A stretch of 64,000 nucleotides of DNA from NCBI GenBank assembly GCA_050943595.1, contig JBMNPM010000002.1:124001-188000 (forward strand), in the 5' to 3' direction. Position numbers and translations under genes: made by a program. Shown here in pieces: positions 9,207-18,360 of the stretch; position 1 is the stretch's first letter; each line of letters begins with the position of its first letter. The notes beneath the pieces were generated by a model. The model ran no database searches, was not told where the DNA came from, and saw only the letters and a program-made list of their open reading frames with translations. The stretch comes from JAXGXJ01 sp050943595 (GTDB lineage: Bacteria; Actinomycetota; Thermoleophilia; RBG-16-64-13).

Positions 9207-10119
9207 TCAATAGAGACTCATTTGTTTGAGTCCCACCTCTTCAGCCAGGACTTCTCCACGATAGAACATCTCTTCCAGTTCCGCCGGAGGGATGTGGCCG
9301 ATAGACCCAAAGAGCCAGAGATGGTTGAACCAGTCCACCCATTCCAGGGTGGCGTATTCCACGTCGTCTAAGTTCTTCCAGGGTCCTTTCTTTTGGATGA
9401 GCTCGGTCTTGTAGAGACCGATGATGGACTCGGCCAGGGCGTTGTCATAGCTGTCGTCTCGACTCCCCACCGAGGTGACACAGCCGGCCTCAGCCAGGCG
9501 CTCGGTGTAGCGGATGGAGAGGTATTGTACGCCGCAGTCTGAATGATGAATCACACGTATCACATCCTCTTTCCGACGCGTCCAGAGGGCCATCTCCACG
9601 GCGTCAAGAGCAAGATCGGTTCTGAGGGTCGTCGAGGTCTGCCGGCCGAGGATACGCCGGGAGAAGGTGTCTTGCGACAAACGCGACATACGTCATGCCG
9701 GCCCAGGTTCTCACATACGTGAGATCAGCCACCCACAGGCGGTTGGGAGTACTCGTGGTGAACCGGCGATCGACGAGATCAGCCGGGCGGGATGAAGAGG
9801 TATCCGGCTTAGTGGTCTTCCAGGTCTTGCCGCGGACGACACCTTTAAGACCCAGCCTGCGCATGAGGCGGGCAACCGTGCACCTGGCTGCAAGCCTGCC
9901 TTCTCGCTTCAGCTGCTTCCAGACCTTGCGTACACCGTAGATGCCGTAGTTCTCGTCGTAGATACGCCGGATGTTCTTCTCAAGCTCCTGGTCAAAGAGC
10001 TCACGAGTCGCCGGTGGACGGGACTTACTCGCATAGTAGGTGGAAGGGGCGATGGGTACGACGGCACACATGGGCTCGACCCCGAACATCTCCTTACGTG
10101 CGTCGATGAACCGGGTCAT
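9207..10119 (-). pseudogene. IS3 OrfB (DDE transposase), frameshifted
   Basis: The orfB start is MTRFIDARKEMFGVEPMCAV. The HTH_21-like region is YDENYGIYGVRKVWKQLKRE. The catalytic triad is visible as D in WVADLTYV, D in HHSDCGVQY and E in DNALAESIIGLYK. After TYVAFV, near 9671-9680, one surplus base (GTCGCAAGACACC) breaks the frame. The rest, DTFSRRILGRQTSTTLRTDL onward, continues in the next frame to the stop at 9207, inside the left inverted repeat. Catalytic residues survive, but no single protein contains them. Confidence 0.88.
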
Positions 10120-10437
10120 CTCTTCTGTGTGCGGTCGAGCTCCGCTCCGAAGAAAGCGGCTGCTGCTTTCAGGATCTCCGTTTGCCCGGCGAAGCTCCTT
10201 GTTCTCTTTTTCGAGCTCTTTGAGGCGCTCACGCCCGCTGGTGGTAAGACCGGGGCGCCGACCTTCATCGATCTCAGCCCTTCTCACCCACTTCCTCAAA
10301 GTCTCAGGTGTCATCCCCAGCTTGGATGCTACCGAACTGATGGCCGCCCAGTGGGAGCTATATTCGTCCTGGTGCTCGAACACCATGTGCACGGCCCGTT
10401 CCCTCATCTCCTGTGGATATCTCGTCTGTCTGTCCAT
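10116..10437 (-). pseudogene. IS3 OrfA, frameshifted
   Basis: The first 86 residues form the helix-turn-helix (SHWAAISSVASKLGMTPETL then RKWVRRAEID) and the leucine-zipper region (RERLKELEKENKELRRAN). One extra G near 10180 (AACGGAGATC where AACGAGATC is expected) shifts the frame. Reading past it in the adjacent frame restores the family tail EILKAAAAFFGAELDRTQKR and a stop that overlaps the orfB start as ATGA. As written, the mutation fuses the OrfA head directly to orfB. Confidence 0.85.
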
Positions 10438-10487
10438 GCTCCAGTCCTCTTAAGAGTTGGAACCTCCAGGAAAGCCGGGGCGGTTCA

Positions 10488-10660
10488 ACTCTCGACCTTC
10501 GAACCGCTGTGAACGAGGACACCGTTCTGCTGTAGAATTGACAAGAACGACATCGGGGTCGATTTTGGAGAGAACCGAGGCAATCAATTCAAGCTTCCTT
10601 GCGGCAACCAGGTGAGGATCGCTGATCGCCCCGGGGGCGAATACGGTGCGATTGCGGCTA
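10488..10660 (-). pseudogene. Possible gene remnant beside the IS
   Basis: One minus-strand frame stays open from just after the upstream glycosyltransferase stop to the IS edge. It reads RNRTVFAPGAISDPHLVAAR, then KLELIASVLSKIDPDVVLVN, with codon use like a real gene. It has no start codon of its own and ends in IS sequence. It may be the remains of a gene interrupted or deleted when the IS arrived; a glycosyltransferase is a guess from context. Confidence 0.35.
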
Positions 10661-11869
10661 TCACGCTAGAATCTCACTAGCTGCTTCGCTGATAGCATTC
10701 TCGTAAGTCGACCACGTGAGTTCACCAGCGAATGCTCTCGCCTCCGCCCCCCACCGTGGCCAACAGTGCATCTCTCTGAACGCATTGACCAGTGCTTCGG
10801 TGAGCGACTCAACAGTATCTGCCACCTCATAGCCCATGTCTCCATGGACGAAACCATCAATACCGCAGTAGCGGGTGACTATCATGGGAAGACCGGCATG
10901 CATAGCCTCAAGGCAAGCCAACGAGAGGCTTTCGGATAGAGACGGCATCACGAAGATCGCGGCGCGTCTGTACAATGCCTGGACCCTAAGGTGGGGAACA
11001 TTCCCGTGTTCCACTGAGATGCCGGACGGCAAAACCAAATTGTCATAGAGCTCTTTGATAGGAGAATCCATGCTGCCAAGGATAATCACTCTCATCTTTT
11101 TTGGGGAGGTTAGATTTAACAAGACTGCGCCGCACTCTCGTAGGGCATGGCACAGTAGGTGCCCTCCTTTTCTCACGGAGTGCGCTCGCGCCAACACCAC
11201 AACCTCCTCGGGGTCGTCAACTCGTTCGTGGCAGAACTGTGAGCTATCGGCTCCATAGGGAATGATTCGTAGCTTGGCAGAACGCGATATCTGGTTGCGG
11301 ACCCCATCGAGGCAGTAGGTCGATGGAAGTGTCACTAGATCTGCTTGCTCAACGATTCTCTGATTATGGGATTCGTCATGACTCCAGGAACTTGGCAGAC
11401 CATGGTCTCTCTCATGTTGAGCGATCCTCGCCGCAGTCTCAGCCGATTGATTGGAAATCTGATCCGACCAAATTCTCCATCCTCGTGCACGTGCAGCTTC
11501 GACCGTTTTCGGCATATAGTCCTGCAGCGTGACCAGAACTTTCGCATTGAGACTTTGCCTGAGGATACAGCCAGCCACATAGGAGTCGAATTTGGCGTTG
11601 AAACCCCGCCCTCTCACCTGGAAGTCCCACATCTTTCGCAGTTGCCACAGAAATGGTGAGACCACTGCTGCGCGGGACAAGTCTGGGTGATAGTAACCAC
11701 TCGCCTTCGTACCTACGTCGCCAGGCACCATTGAGATGAGCCTCCCTAGCCCAACCCGGTAAAAAGGTGTGATATAACGAACTGACGCACCACTTCGAAC
11801 GCAGCCTGCTACGAGATGGAGAGCGTGGTGCTTCCCAGGGTGTGCTACCAGAATGTCATCCTGCACCAT
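10661..11869 (-). CDS. Glycosyltransferase (GT4/GT1-like)
   Basis: GT-B glycosyltransferase of about 402 residues. It starts MVQDDILVAHPGKHHALHLV. The nucleotide-sugar side shows LRIIPYGADSSQF and the loop SLSESLSLACLEAMHAGLPM, which supplies the conserved acidic residues of GT4 enzymes. The frame is open for 48 more codons upstream, but those lie inside the preceding O-antigen ligase gene and are not family-like. ATG at 11869 gives a 14-base overlap, usual for this operon. Sugar specificity is unknown. Confidence 0.8.
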   Translation of the reverse strand: MVQDDILVAHPGKHHALHLVAGCVRSGASVRYITPFYRVGLGRLISMVPGDVGTKASGYYHPDLSRAAVVSPFLWQLRKMWDFQVRGRGFNAKFDSYVAGCILRQSLNAKVLVTLQDYMPKTVEAARARGWRIWSDQISNQSAETAARIAQHERDHGLPSSWSHDESHNQRIVEQADLVTLPSTYCLDGVRNQISRSAKLRIIPYGADSSQFCHERVDDPEEVVVLARAHSVRKGGHLLCHALRECGAVLLNLTSPKKMRVIILGSMDSPIKELYDNLVLPSGISVEHGNVPHLRVQALYRRAAIFVMPSLSESLSLACLEAMHAGLPMIVTRYCGIDGFVHGDMGYEVADTVESLTEALVNAFREMHCWPRWGAEARAFAGELTWSTYENAISEAASEILA

Positions 11870-13286
11870 CGAACCCCCGACTTCCTGTCCGGCCATCTTG
11901 GGATGTCCAAGCCACCTCGTTGACTGCCCAGGCAACCTCCGCCGGAGCGGCCTTTTGCCCACGGCCCAGGAGCTCCAGTGCTGTAGTGGTTGATCTAGTC
12001 CGTATACTGGCATGAGAAAGCCTACCCAGACTTACGGCAAAGGCTATCATGAGAAAGTACTGCTCGAACAAGTTGCCGACGAACAGTGCAACAGCCATCA
12101 AGAACACCAACAAGACAAATTGCTGTCTGGTCTGGCCCGATAATCTAGTTCCTATGGAGACGACAAACGCAACCCAACCGAACCAGAAAACGATGGAACC
12201 AAGCAGTCCAAACTGAAAGAATGCCGTCAACAGCGAGTTATCTACAAGAATGTTGAAGCGATAGAGAGACGGGGGGGTTCCACTAGCCAACACTTGACCT
12301 ACCGCTGTATTGGTACCGACACCAAGACCACGCCCAATGAGCAATTCCCCCATATGACCTTCCGACAACATCCGCACTGTCTCAACAAACGTACTCGCTC
12401 GTCCGCCACTTTGGAACTGTTGCGTAATCGCATCGCCACGGTTGACTTGTTCGATAATTGCTTGATAGGAAACGAAGAGCAGACACACGGCCAGCGGCAA
12501 GAAGATGAACTTGATGGCTCGCCGCAACCTTGGCTTAATCCGGCCCAATAGCTCCCAGAACACGGCTGCAATGAGCAGAATAATAGCCAAAGCCGCGAAG
12601 CGGGTTCCGCTCGACAGTGCCAAAAATAAGCACCATCCCGCGATGAGCACCCGCCTCTTCCACCCAAGGTCAGGCGCCAGCCAAGCCAGAAGAGCGACTC
12701 CCATGGCGAAGAATCCAGCAATTCCCGCTTGCCCGAATACGCCAGTCAATCTGGAGCTGCCAATGGCAAAACCAAGGAAAGTTGACCAATGCCGCGTCTG
12801 GAGAAGCACGAAGACAGTATTGACGGCCAGAACCATCAGCAAGAGCCAGAACAAGTTGCTCCGGTCATGCCGATTGGAAGACAAGGCAGAGTAGAGAATG
12901 AATAGACCAAACGAGGCATGCAAGAGCATAATCCAGCGAAGGCCATATGGCAGGAAGAACAACGGACTGTACCCTAGTAGGAAGGGGACCATACCGAGGC
13001 ACATGACAATAACAAGCCACACTGAATAGCGACGTACCAAACGAGTCTGCCAGGCTCGCAGAGGCACCCTCGGAAGAGCGGCCACCCAGCCGATTGAAAA
13101 TATCAGGAGCAGAACATCTTTCGCGTATCGCGTCACGCCGCTAGACATAAGTAAGTCGCTTTCAACACTCCACAGTGCCGCCTGACCTGAAGCTGTCAGC
13201 AAATAAGCCACCTGGGCATACTGAATCATGCTCGCCAGAATGAAAACAACAATGATTACATCAAGTCGCAGCAAGCGCTTCATCAC
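11856..13286 (-). CDS. O-antigen ligase/polymerase-like membrane protein (Wzy-type)
   Basis: Integral membrane protein of 476 residues with about ten to twelve hydrophobic helices from the N-terminus (VIIVVFILASMIQYAQVAYL) to the region near residue 430. A hydrophilic loop containing GRGLGVGTNTAVGQ lies in the position of the large external loop of Wzy_C proteins. Such proteins join lipid-linked repeat units outside the membrane. With the flippase and glycosyltransferases around it, it is the best polymerase candidate of the left locus. The last 50 residues are hydrophilic and overlap the next gene. Confidence 0.78.
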   Translation of the reverse strand: MMKRLLRLDVIIVVFILASMIQYAQVAYLLTASGQAALWSVESDLLMSSGVTRYAKDVLLLIFSIGWVAALPRVPLRAWQTRLVRRYSVWLVIVMCLGMVPFLLGYSPLFFLPYGLRWIMLLHASFGLFILYSALSSNRHDRSNLFWLLLMVLAVNTVFVLLQTRHWSTFLGFAIGSSRLTGVFGQAGIAGFFAMGVALLAWLAPDLGWKRRVLIAGWCLFLALSSGTRFAALAIILLIAAVFWELLGRIKPRLRRAIKFIFLPLAVCLLFVSYQAIIEQVNRGDAITQQFQSGGRASTFVETVRMLSEGHMGELLIGRGLGVGTNTAVGQVLASGTPPSLYRFNILVDNSLLTAFFQFGLLGSIVFWFGWVAFVVSIGTRLSGQTRQQFVLLVFLMAVALFVGNLFEQYFLMIAFAVSLGRLSHASIRTRSTTTALELLGRGQKAAPAEVAWAVNEVAWTSQDGRTGSRGFDGAG

Positions 13287-13299
13287 ACACCGGAACCCA

Positions 13300-13560
13300 T
13301 CACGTTCGCAATTCCTTCCCCGCAGTCAGGATCAATTGGATGCCGCAACTAGGAGTCACTGACTCAGTCTCGCGCACCCCCAGTGATACAACGATCCCTG
13401 CGGCACTCCCCACAACTATCGCGCCAACTAGAACGTCTTTGGTCACGACAGAATTAGCCCCGATGATTGCACGGGCACCAATCGTGACTCCCTTCAGGGC
13501 AACAGCATTCTGTGCTGCTCCCCCCAAATCAAGCCACCAACTGCAGGTGTTGACGCTCAC
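13300..13560 (-). pseudogene. Acyltransferase, C-terminal half (split gene)
   Basis: The frame encodes hexapeptide-repeat sequence, GVTIGARAIIGANSVVTKDV, followed by a short C-terminal tail. It lacks an N-terminal half and starts next to transposase debris. The missing N-terminal half is recognisable about 500 bases upstream at 14060-14468, so this was one acyltransferase gene cut by an insertion sequence. Confidence 0.72.
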
Positions 13561-13564
13561 GATA

Positions 13565-14045
13565 TTGTCATGGACTTAGGTAACCAAGGCTCTGATGGAG
13601 TCGTTCCTCATTATAGTGGTCGATCCAATGGCCGACCGCCTGCCGGGCTTCAGCGAAACTCCTGAAATTGTGCTGCCAGACGTACTCTTCTTTCAAGCTG
13701 CGGAAGAAGCGCTCGATCACTCTGTTCTGCCTCTTTGGGCCGTCCCCGAAGAGAGAACTCATATCCCACGATCTCACGGTCATGACAGTCGATGGCGGCG
13801 ACCAGATGCCCCCGGCCGTCTCTTCCACAGTCGATATGGGTGACATCGACGGCCCACCGTTTATCAGATCGAGCGGTGATGGAGATGCTTCAAGATGCTC
13901 AATACCAACGCCGCTCTCCTCTTTGCCGCCCACCGCCGGACGTTCTCGGGGATCTCTTTGGACAGGTCTGCCACCTCCTGGTCTCATCCGACCATATGTC
14001 TTAAGGGTGGCTTTGGTTCGGAGGGGGACAGGATAGTTCACTCCA
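13565..14045 (-). mobile_element. Decayed IS3/IS2-group transposase remnant
   Basis: The readable OrfB tail is RVIERFFRSLKEEYVWQHNF then RSFAEARQAVGHWIDHYNEE and RLHQSLGYLSP, typical of IS2-group IS3 elements and containing the third catalytic Glu. Upstream, in another frame of the same strand, sits the VTHIDCGRDGRGHLVAAIDC block with the first catalytic Asp. The section between, including the second Asp, is missing. Several frameshifts are needed to join the pieces. It lies inside an acyltransferase gene. Confidence 0.75.
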
Positions 14046-14059
14046 ATTCACATCCCACC

Positions 14060-14468
14060 CTGAACGCAAACCGGCTCGCACGCAGATTGCATGTCCGTTG
14101 TGGCAACAGGTGCTGCGTGAAAGAGCCGCAATGCAGACGCCCGATGCGGAAAAGCAGTCACCGATTATCACTAATGACCGCAGTGTAGCTGCCTCCACAA
14201 TGCAAGGTCAAGCCAATCCTATTGGGCTCCTCAAGCGTAAAGATACCAGTACACAATCGTTTCCCGTAACTATCTTCCCTTAGCCCCCGAATGCTGACCG
14301 GCCCACGAAGGTCAACCGATCGCCGATATTCACTCCCACGGCAAACCGACAAAAGGCACATATAGCACGGTAAGCACTCTCCGCCACAGCGCTGCCAGCA
14401 GCCTGCCTTGGCTGACGCCCGAGGAAGAACCTCCCTGAAGCACCAGTACCTCTATGCATCTCTCGCAA
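14060..14468 (-). pseudogene. Acyltransferase, N-terminal half (split gene)
   Basis: Successive frames give AESAYRAICAFCRFAVGVNI, GDRLTFVGRSAFGG, a stop, then GKIVTGNDCVLVSLRLRSPI and, in further frames, TLHCGGSYTAVISDN and IGDCFSASGVCIAALSRST. In order, these match the start of hexapeptide acyltransferases of polysaccharide loci. At least one in-frame stop and two frameshifts are present, so the gene is dead. The C-terminal half continues at 13300-13560 beyond the IS remnant. Confidence 0.62.
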
Positions 14469-15843
14469 ACCTTACTTTGAAACGGCGAAGTCGACGAACA
14501 ACTCCACGACCCGCAAGCAAGGGGAACATGGCCAGTGAAAGAGCGAAGTTAGGGAGTCTGTCCTGAGTCAGGACCATGGCCTGCCGCACTGCAACAACCA
14601 GGACAAATGCATCAACAATAATTAGTGCACCCCCTATGCCCGCTAGGCCCCAAACATGTGCAAGCCCCACAGCCAAGGCAACAGCTGCTGATGTGCCGAG
14701 TAAGTACGCCGAAGCGACGGTCTGATGACGATTGACTGCAATCGATGCGATTGAGCTCGCCGACCAGAGAGAGTTGGTCAACACTACCCCACCAAGAACC
14801 AGGAAGAGGGTCGAATCAAACACGATGCCCCCGCGACTCCAAACCCGCATGATGGGCTCTCCTGCGACAAAGAACACAACCAGGCTCACAAAAACAATCC
14901 AAATAGAACTGCCGACAGCCAGCCGATGAAGACGCCTGGCTTTTGCCGTCTCTCCCTTTCCGAACGAGATACTAAGCTCAGGCCAGAAGGATTGGTTGAT
15001 CATGCCCATCATCTGAAACGGGATCCGGGTCATCGTCCGGTGGGTTGAAAAAACAGGTACAAGCATCGCCCCCATAGTCCATCCGACCACCAATGTGAAT
15101 CCTTGTATGCTAAGAGCATTGCCCAAAGGAAACGCCATGAAGGCTAGCGCGGGACGCAACAGGCGCTTGATTTCGCTTCGTGAGCAATGCTTAAGTCCCA
15201 AGGTGATCCAGGGGCTACACCGCCTAAGGTCCCCGATAAGAACGCCCGTTCCGATTACCCTTGTAGCGAGAACCACAATCGCCGCTGCCACGAACCCTCC
15301 ACCAAAAGCTAGAATACATGCTGTCGCCGCGAATTCCCCCAATCGCAGCGTGTGATAGCCAAAAATCCCCCGCGCGAAGTTGCCCTCGCATCGGTAACCT
15401 GCGTTGACAAGAGCGCCTACTAGCCCGATGATCACTTGGGCCCACAGTAGCGCTACCACAACGGCCACTTGCCAACTGTCTGTTAGCGGTGTCGGGAGAA
15501 ACCCGGGTCCAACCTGGAGCAGGATGATGACCACAACAGCCAAGCCCGAAGCAGCACTTGCGAGCAAAATCACTACTAGGGTGCTGTGGAGGGTCTTGAG
15601 TGCTTTGTCTCTTCGCCCCTGCGCTACACTCATCGTCATGTCGTTAGCGGCGACACTGGCAAACCCGAAGTCACTCATCGATATGTACGAGGAAATGGCC
15701 GACAGCATCAACCATTCACCGTAGCGGTCCACCCCCCAGAAGTAGATGAACAGCGGCACCCCAGCCAGCTGCACGAGAACAGTGACCACCTGACCGAAAC
15801 TGGTCGCATATAAGCTGCGAACTATGCGCGTCCTTGTGCTCAA
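14452..15843 (-). CDS. Polysaccharide flippase (Wzx, MOP superfamily)
   Basis: Membrane transporter of 463 residues that moves lipid-linked repeat units across the membrane. About twelve to fourteen hydrophobic segments span the protein. The N-terminal pattern LYATSFGQVVTVLVQLAGVP then LFIYFWGVDRYGEWLMLSAI is characteristic of the PST/MATE-like flippases. It sits upstream of the split acyltransferase gene. A fragment of a second flippase lies just upstream of it. Confidence 0.85.
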   Translation of the reverse strand: MSTRTRIVRSLYATSFGQVVTVLVQLAGVPLFIYFWGVDRYGEWLMLSAISSYISMSDFGFASVAANDMTMSVAQGRRDKALKTLHSTLVVILLASAASGLAVVVIILLQVGPGFLPTPLTDSWQVAVVVALLWAQVIIGLVGALVNAGYRCEGNFARGIFGYHTLRLGEFAATACILAFGGGFVAAAIVVLATRVIGTGVLIGDLRRCSPWITLGLKHCSRSEIKRLLRPALAFMAFPLGNALSIQGFTLVVGWTMGAMLVPVFSTHRTMTRIPFQMMGMINQSFWPELSISFGKGETAKARRLHRLAVGSSIWIVFVSLVVFFVAGEPIMRVWSRGGIVFDSTLFLVLGGVVLTNSLWSASSIASIAVNRHQTVASAYLLGTSAAVALAVGLAHVWGLAGIGGALIIVDAFVLVVAVRQAMVLTQDRLPNFALSLAMFPLLAGRGVVRRLRRFKVRFARDA

Positions 15844-16038
15844 TGAAAGCTCTCAGGCATCAGGAGGCCAGGAGCCCTACGGGAGCAGGACACGGGCTCC
15901 GATCTGAGCCATATATGCCGAGGATCGTTCTCGCTTTGCTAAGTCCCTCATCTGCTCTGCGAACCCCAGACACCGGCTGCAGTGCTCAGCTCGAGAGTGA
16001 AACCTGCCCCGTGTAGCCAGGATTCCCCAGACAACACA

Positions 16039-16170
16039 TCCTCCGTTCGCGCCACTTAGGAGACGGGCCAACACAACTGTGACTGCAAACTGCATGGCCG
16101 CACCCCCGAAGATGGAGACACTACTGCGCCATATACCGCTTGAGATAGTGGCCCCTGTCAGCCCATTCTG
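16039..16170 (-). pseudogene. Flippase N-terminal fragment
   Basis: The frame reads GLTGATISSGIWRSSVSIFG then GAAMQFAVTVVLARLLSG, matching the first helix and following loop of MOP-superfamily polysaccharide transporters. Recognisable similarity stops after about 40 residues. The gap from 15844 to 16261 holds nothing else I can support. It suggests that a previous flippase gene was replaced by the intact one at 14452-15843. Confidence 0.5.
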
Positions 16171-16261
16171 CTGCCCGTAACTAGATCGAACGTACCTTCG
16201 TCGCTGTCCTACCGCTGGTTTCCCGACTGATTTTCGCAACTTATCAGTGTCATCTCGCCAT

Positions 16262-17191
16262 CTATCTAGATGTCTCAAGACTACGCAGCCGGTCGAATAG
16301 ATCCTCGTCGTTTCTATGAAAACAGCACACGTCGAAATAGGAGACAGCCATTCCGTTAGCACGGTTCGAGCGCAAATAGGAATTCAACTCGGCAAAAGTC
16401 TGAGGTATGGTGGTCGATAGCAGGAAGTTACCAAAGTTATCGTAGATGACGAAGTATACGTAACCGATTGCCGTGAGTTTCTCGATTGTCTTTTGGCTGT
16501 TCTCTTCATCACCACGGCTAAAGCCCGTGTCATATTCAAAGAAGAGAACAGGGCGAGCCGTCGCCAGATAGCTGATAGACGACATGATGATTTGAAAATC
16601 AAAGCCGTCAGTATCGATTTTTAGGAGACGCGCCCGACGAAACGCGGGATGCGAATCAACTATGGACGCCAAATCCCTCATCTTGCAGCCCACGCCGTCG
16701 TTATTGACAGCAGATACCACTGAGGATGTGCCGTACTTTGTGGCCACGGCCGCCAGATCAACGCCACACTCAGGGGGACCGACGAAACAATTAAGGACTT
16801 TGATGTGACAACCTAGACGCCGAGCATTCTCGTGGAGATAAGGAATAAACCGACTGTTGCCCTCGATAGCCAATACGGGAATATCCTCGTAAGCGCAAAT
16901 GATTGCAGCCGTGTCGCCCACATTGGCTCCAATGTCAATGGCCGCCATGTCCGGGTATTTCTCGCGAACAATAAAGGCAATGTCCCCTAGCGCCTGATCG
17001 TATCTGCGCCACCGGATTCGAATATGCATCAGAGCATGATCGCCGGGTAGAACCACTTTATGTCTTCCCAGCCGATACTCCACACCCCTAGCCCCCAAGG
17101 GGGGAATCAGTCTGCAGACCTCTCTGCGTAGGCGTAGGTACTTAATAGCACTCCTTCGCCTGACAAGTGAAAATACCCGACTAACAATCAT
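16262..17191 (-). CDS. FkbM-family methyltransferase
   Basis: SAM-dependent methyltransferase of the FkbM family, often O-methylating sugars. Motif I is MAAIDIGANVGDTAAIICAY, followed by the acidic VLAIEGNSRF. The family signature LLKIDTDGFDFQIIMSS (consensus KIDVEGFE) is present near residue 205, and PVLFFEYD follows. The start is ATG at 17191, overlapping the gmd stop as ATGA-type coupling; the open frame continues upstream inside gmd but is not family-like. About 309 residues. Confidence 0.85.
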   Translation of the reverse strand: MIVSRVFSLVRRRSAIKYLRLRREVCRLIPPLGARGVEYRLGRHKVVLPGDHALMHIRIRWRRYDQALGDIAFIVREKYPDMAAIDIGANVGDTAAIICAYEDIPVLAIEGNSRFIPYLHENARRLGCHIKVLNCFVGPPECGVDLAAVATKYGTSSVVSAVNNDGVGCKMRDLASIVDSHPAFRRARLLKIDTDGFDFQIIMSSISYLATARPVLFFEYDTGFSRGDEENSQKTIEKLTAIGYVYFVIYDNFGNFLLSTTIPQTFAELNSYLRSNRANGMAVSYFDVCCFHRNDEDLFDRLRSLETSR

Positions 17192-18360
17192 AAGCCAGAT
17201 TCCTGCGTTGTTTGAACGAATCTCAACCGGGCTACAAACGGACTGCCGAGCGCCTCCCTCAAATCCCCTCTCACCATCTCCGCAGTAAGCTCCTCCAGCG
17301 TCACGGTCGGCGTCCATCCCAGCACAGTCCGCGCCTTAGACGCATCCCCCAGCAACGCGAACAGTTCTGTAGGCCGGTAATACCTCTCGTCCACCCGCAC
17401 CAGCACTCGCCCTGGCACGATGGCACTATTGAGACCCTTCTCCAGTCCCGGCCTAGACCCGTTCTGGGCTGCGGCCAGTCGATCGGCGTCGATCTCATCG
17501 ACCACTCCGATCTCATTGAGCCCTTCACCCTCCCAGCGCAGGTGGATGCCCACTTCAGCGAACGCCCGCTCGGTAAACTCCCGCACCGTGTGTTGCTCGC
17601 CGGTGGCGATAACGTAGTCGCCCGGCTCGTCCTGCTGCAGCATAAGCCACATAGCCCGCACGTAATCGCGCGCATGGCCCCAGTCGCGCTTAGAATCGAG
17701 TGAGCCCAGGTACAGGCACTCCTCCAAGCCCAGAGCGATACGGGCTACGGCTCGGGTGATCTTGCGGGTGACGAAGGTCTCACCGCGCACCGGGCTCTCG
17801 TGATTGAAGAGAATGCCGTTGGAAGCGTGCATGCCGTAGGCATCGCGGTAGTTACGTGTGATCCAATAGGCGTAGAGCTTTGCCGCCGCGTATGGGCTAC
17901 AGGGGGCCATGGGTGTGTTCTCGTTCTGGGGCGACTCGGGCGCGTTGCCGAAGAGCTCCGAGGTAGAGGCCTGATAGAAGCGGCAGCACTTCTCCATTCC
18001 TAGGATGCGCATCGCCTCCAGCAACCGCAGGGTACCGAGGGCGTCGGAGTTGGCCGTGTATTCCGGCGTCTCGAAGCTCACCTGCACGTGCGACTGAGCA
18101 GCCAGGTTGTAGATCTCGTCCGGCTGCGTCTCTTGTACGATGCGGATGAGGTTGGTGGCGTCGGTGAGGTCGCCGTAGTGGAGAAAGTAGCGCACGTCAG
18201 GCAGATGAGGGTCTTGATACAGATGATCCACCCGGTCGGTATTGATGAGACTGGCCCGGCGCTTGATACCGTGCACCGTATAGCCCTTACCCAGCAGAAA
18301 CTCGGCCAGATAAGCGCCGTCTTGGCCGGTGGCGCCCGTGATGAGGGCCGTCTTGGTCAT
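17188..18360 (-). CDS. gmd: GDP-mannose 4,6-dehydratase
   Basis: First step from GDP-D-mannose to GDP-L-fucose: forms GDP-4-keto-6-deoxymannose with bound NADP. The protein starts MTKTALITGATGQDGAYLAE with the SDR glycine motif, then YTVHGIKRRAS, the Gmd fingerprint. The catalytic Tyr/Lys are in SPYAAAKLYAYW, and ESPVRGETFVTRKITRA is the family substrate-binding segment. 390 residues, slightly longer than usual. ATG at 18360 overlaps the stop of fcl; upstream open codons belong to fcl sequence in another frame. Confidence 0.95.
   Translation of the reverse strand: MTKTALITGATGQDGAYLAEFLLGKGYTVHGIKRRASLINTDRVDHLYQDPHLPDVRYFLHYGDLTDATNLIRIVQETQPDEIYNLAAQSHVQVSFETPEYTANSDALGTLRLLEAMRILGMEKCCRFYQASTSELFGNAPESPQNENTPMAPCSPYAAAKLYAYWITRNYRDAYGMHASNGILFNHESPVRGETFVTRKITRAVARIALGLEECLYLGSLDSKRDWGHARDYVRAMWLMLQQDEPGDYVIATGEQHTVREFTERAFAEVGIHLRWEGEGLNEIGVVDEIDADRLAAAQNGSRPGLEKGLNSAIVPGRVLVRVDERYYRPTELFALLGDASKARTVLGWTPTVTLEELTAEMVRGDLREALGSPFVARLRFVQTTQESGL

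Larger units (their letters stand above)
9192..10487 (-). mobile_element. IS3-family insertion sequence, inactivated
   Basis: About 1.3 kb bounded by a perfect 16-bp inverted repeat: TGAACCGCCCCGGCTT at 9192-9207 and its complement at 10472-10487. Inside are orfA and orfB of the IS3 family, with OrfA resembling that of IS6110-type elements. No clear target duplication flanks it (TGA on the left, ACT on the right), which suggests an old insertion or later rearrangement. Two one-base insertions break the reading frames, so this copy should not encode a working transposase. It lies between two glycosyltransferase genes. Confidence 0.9.
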
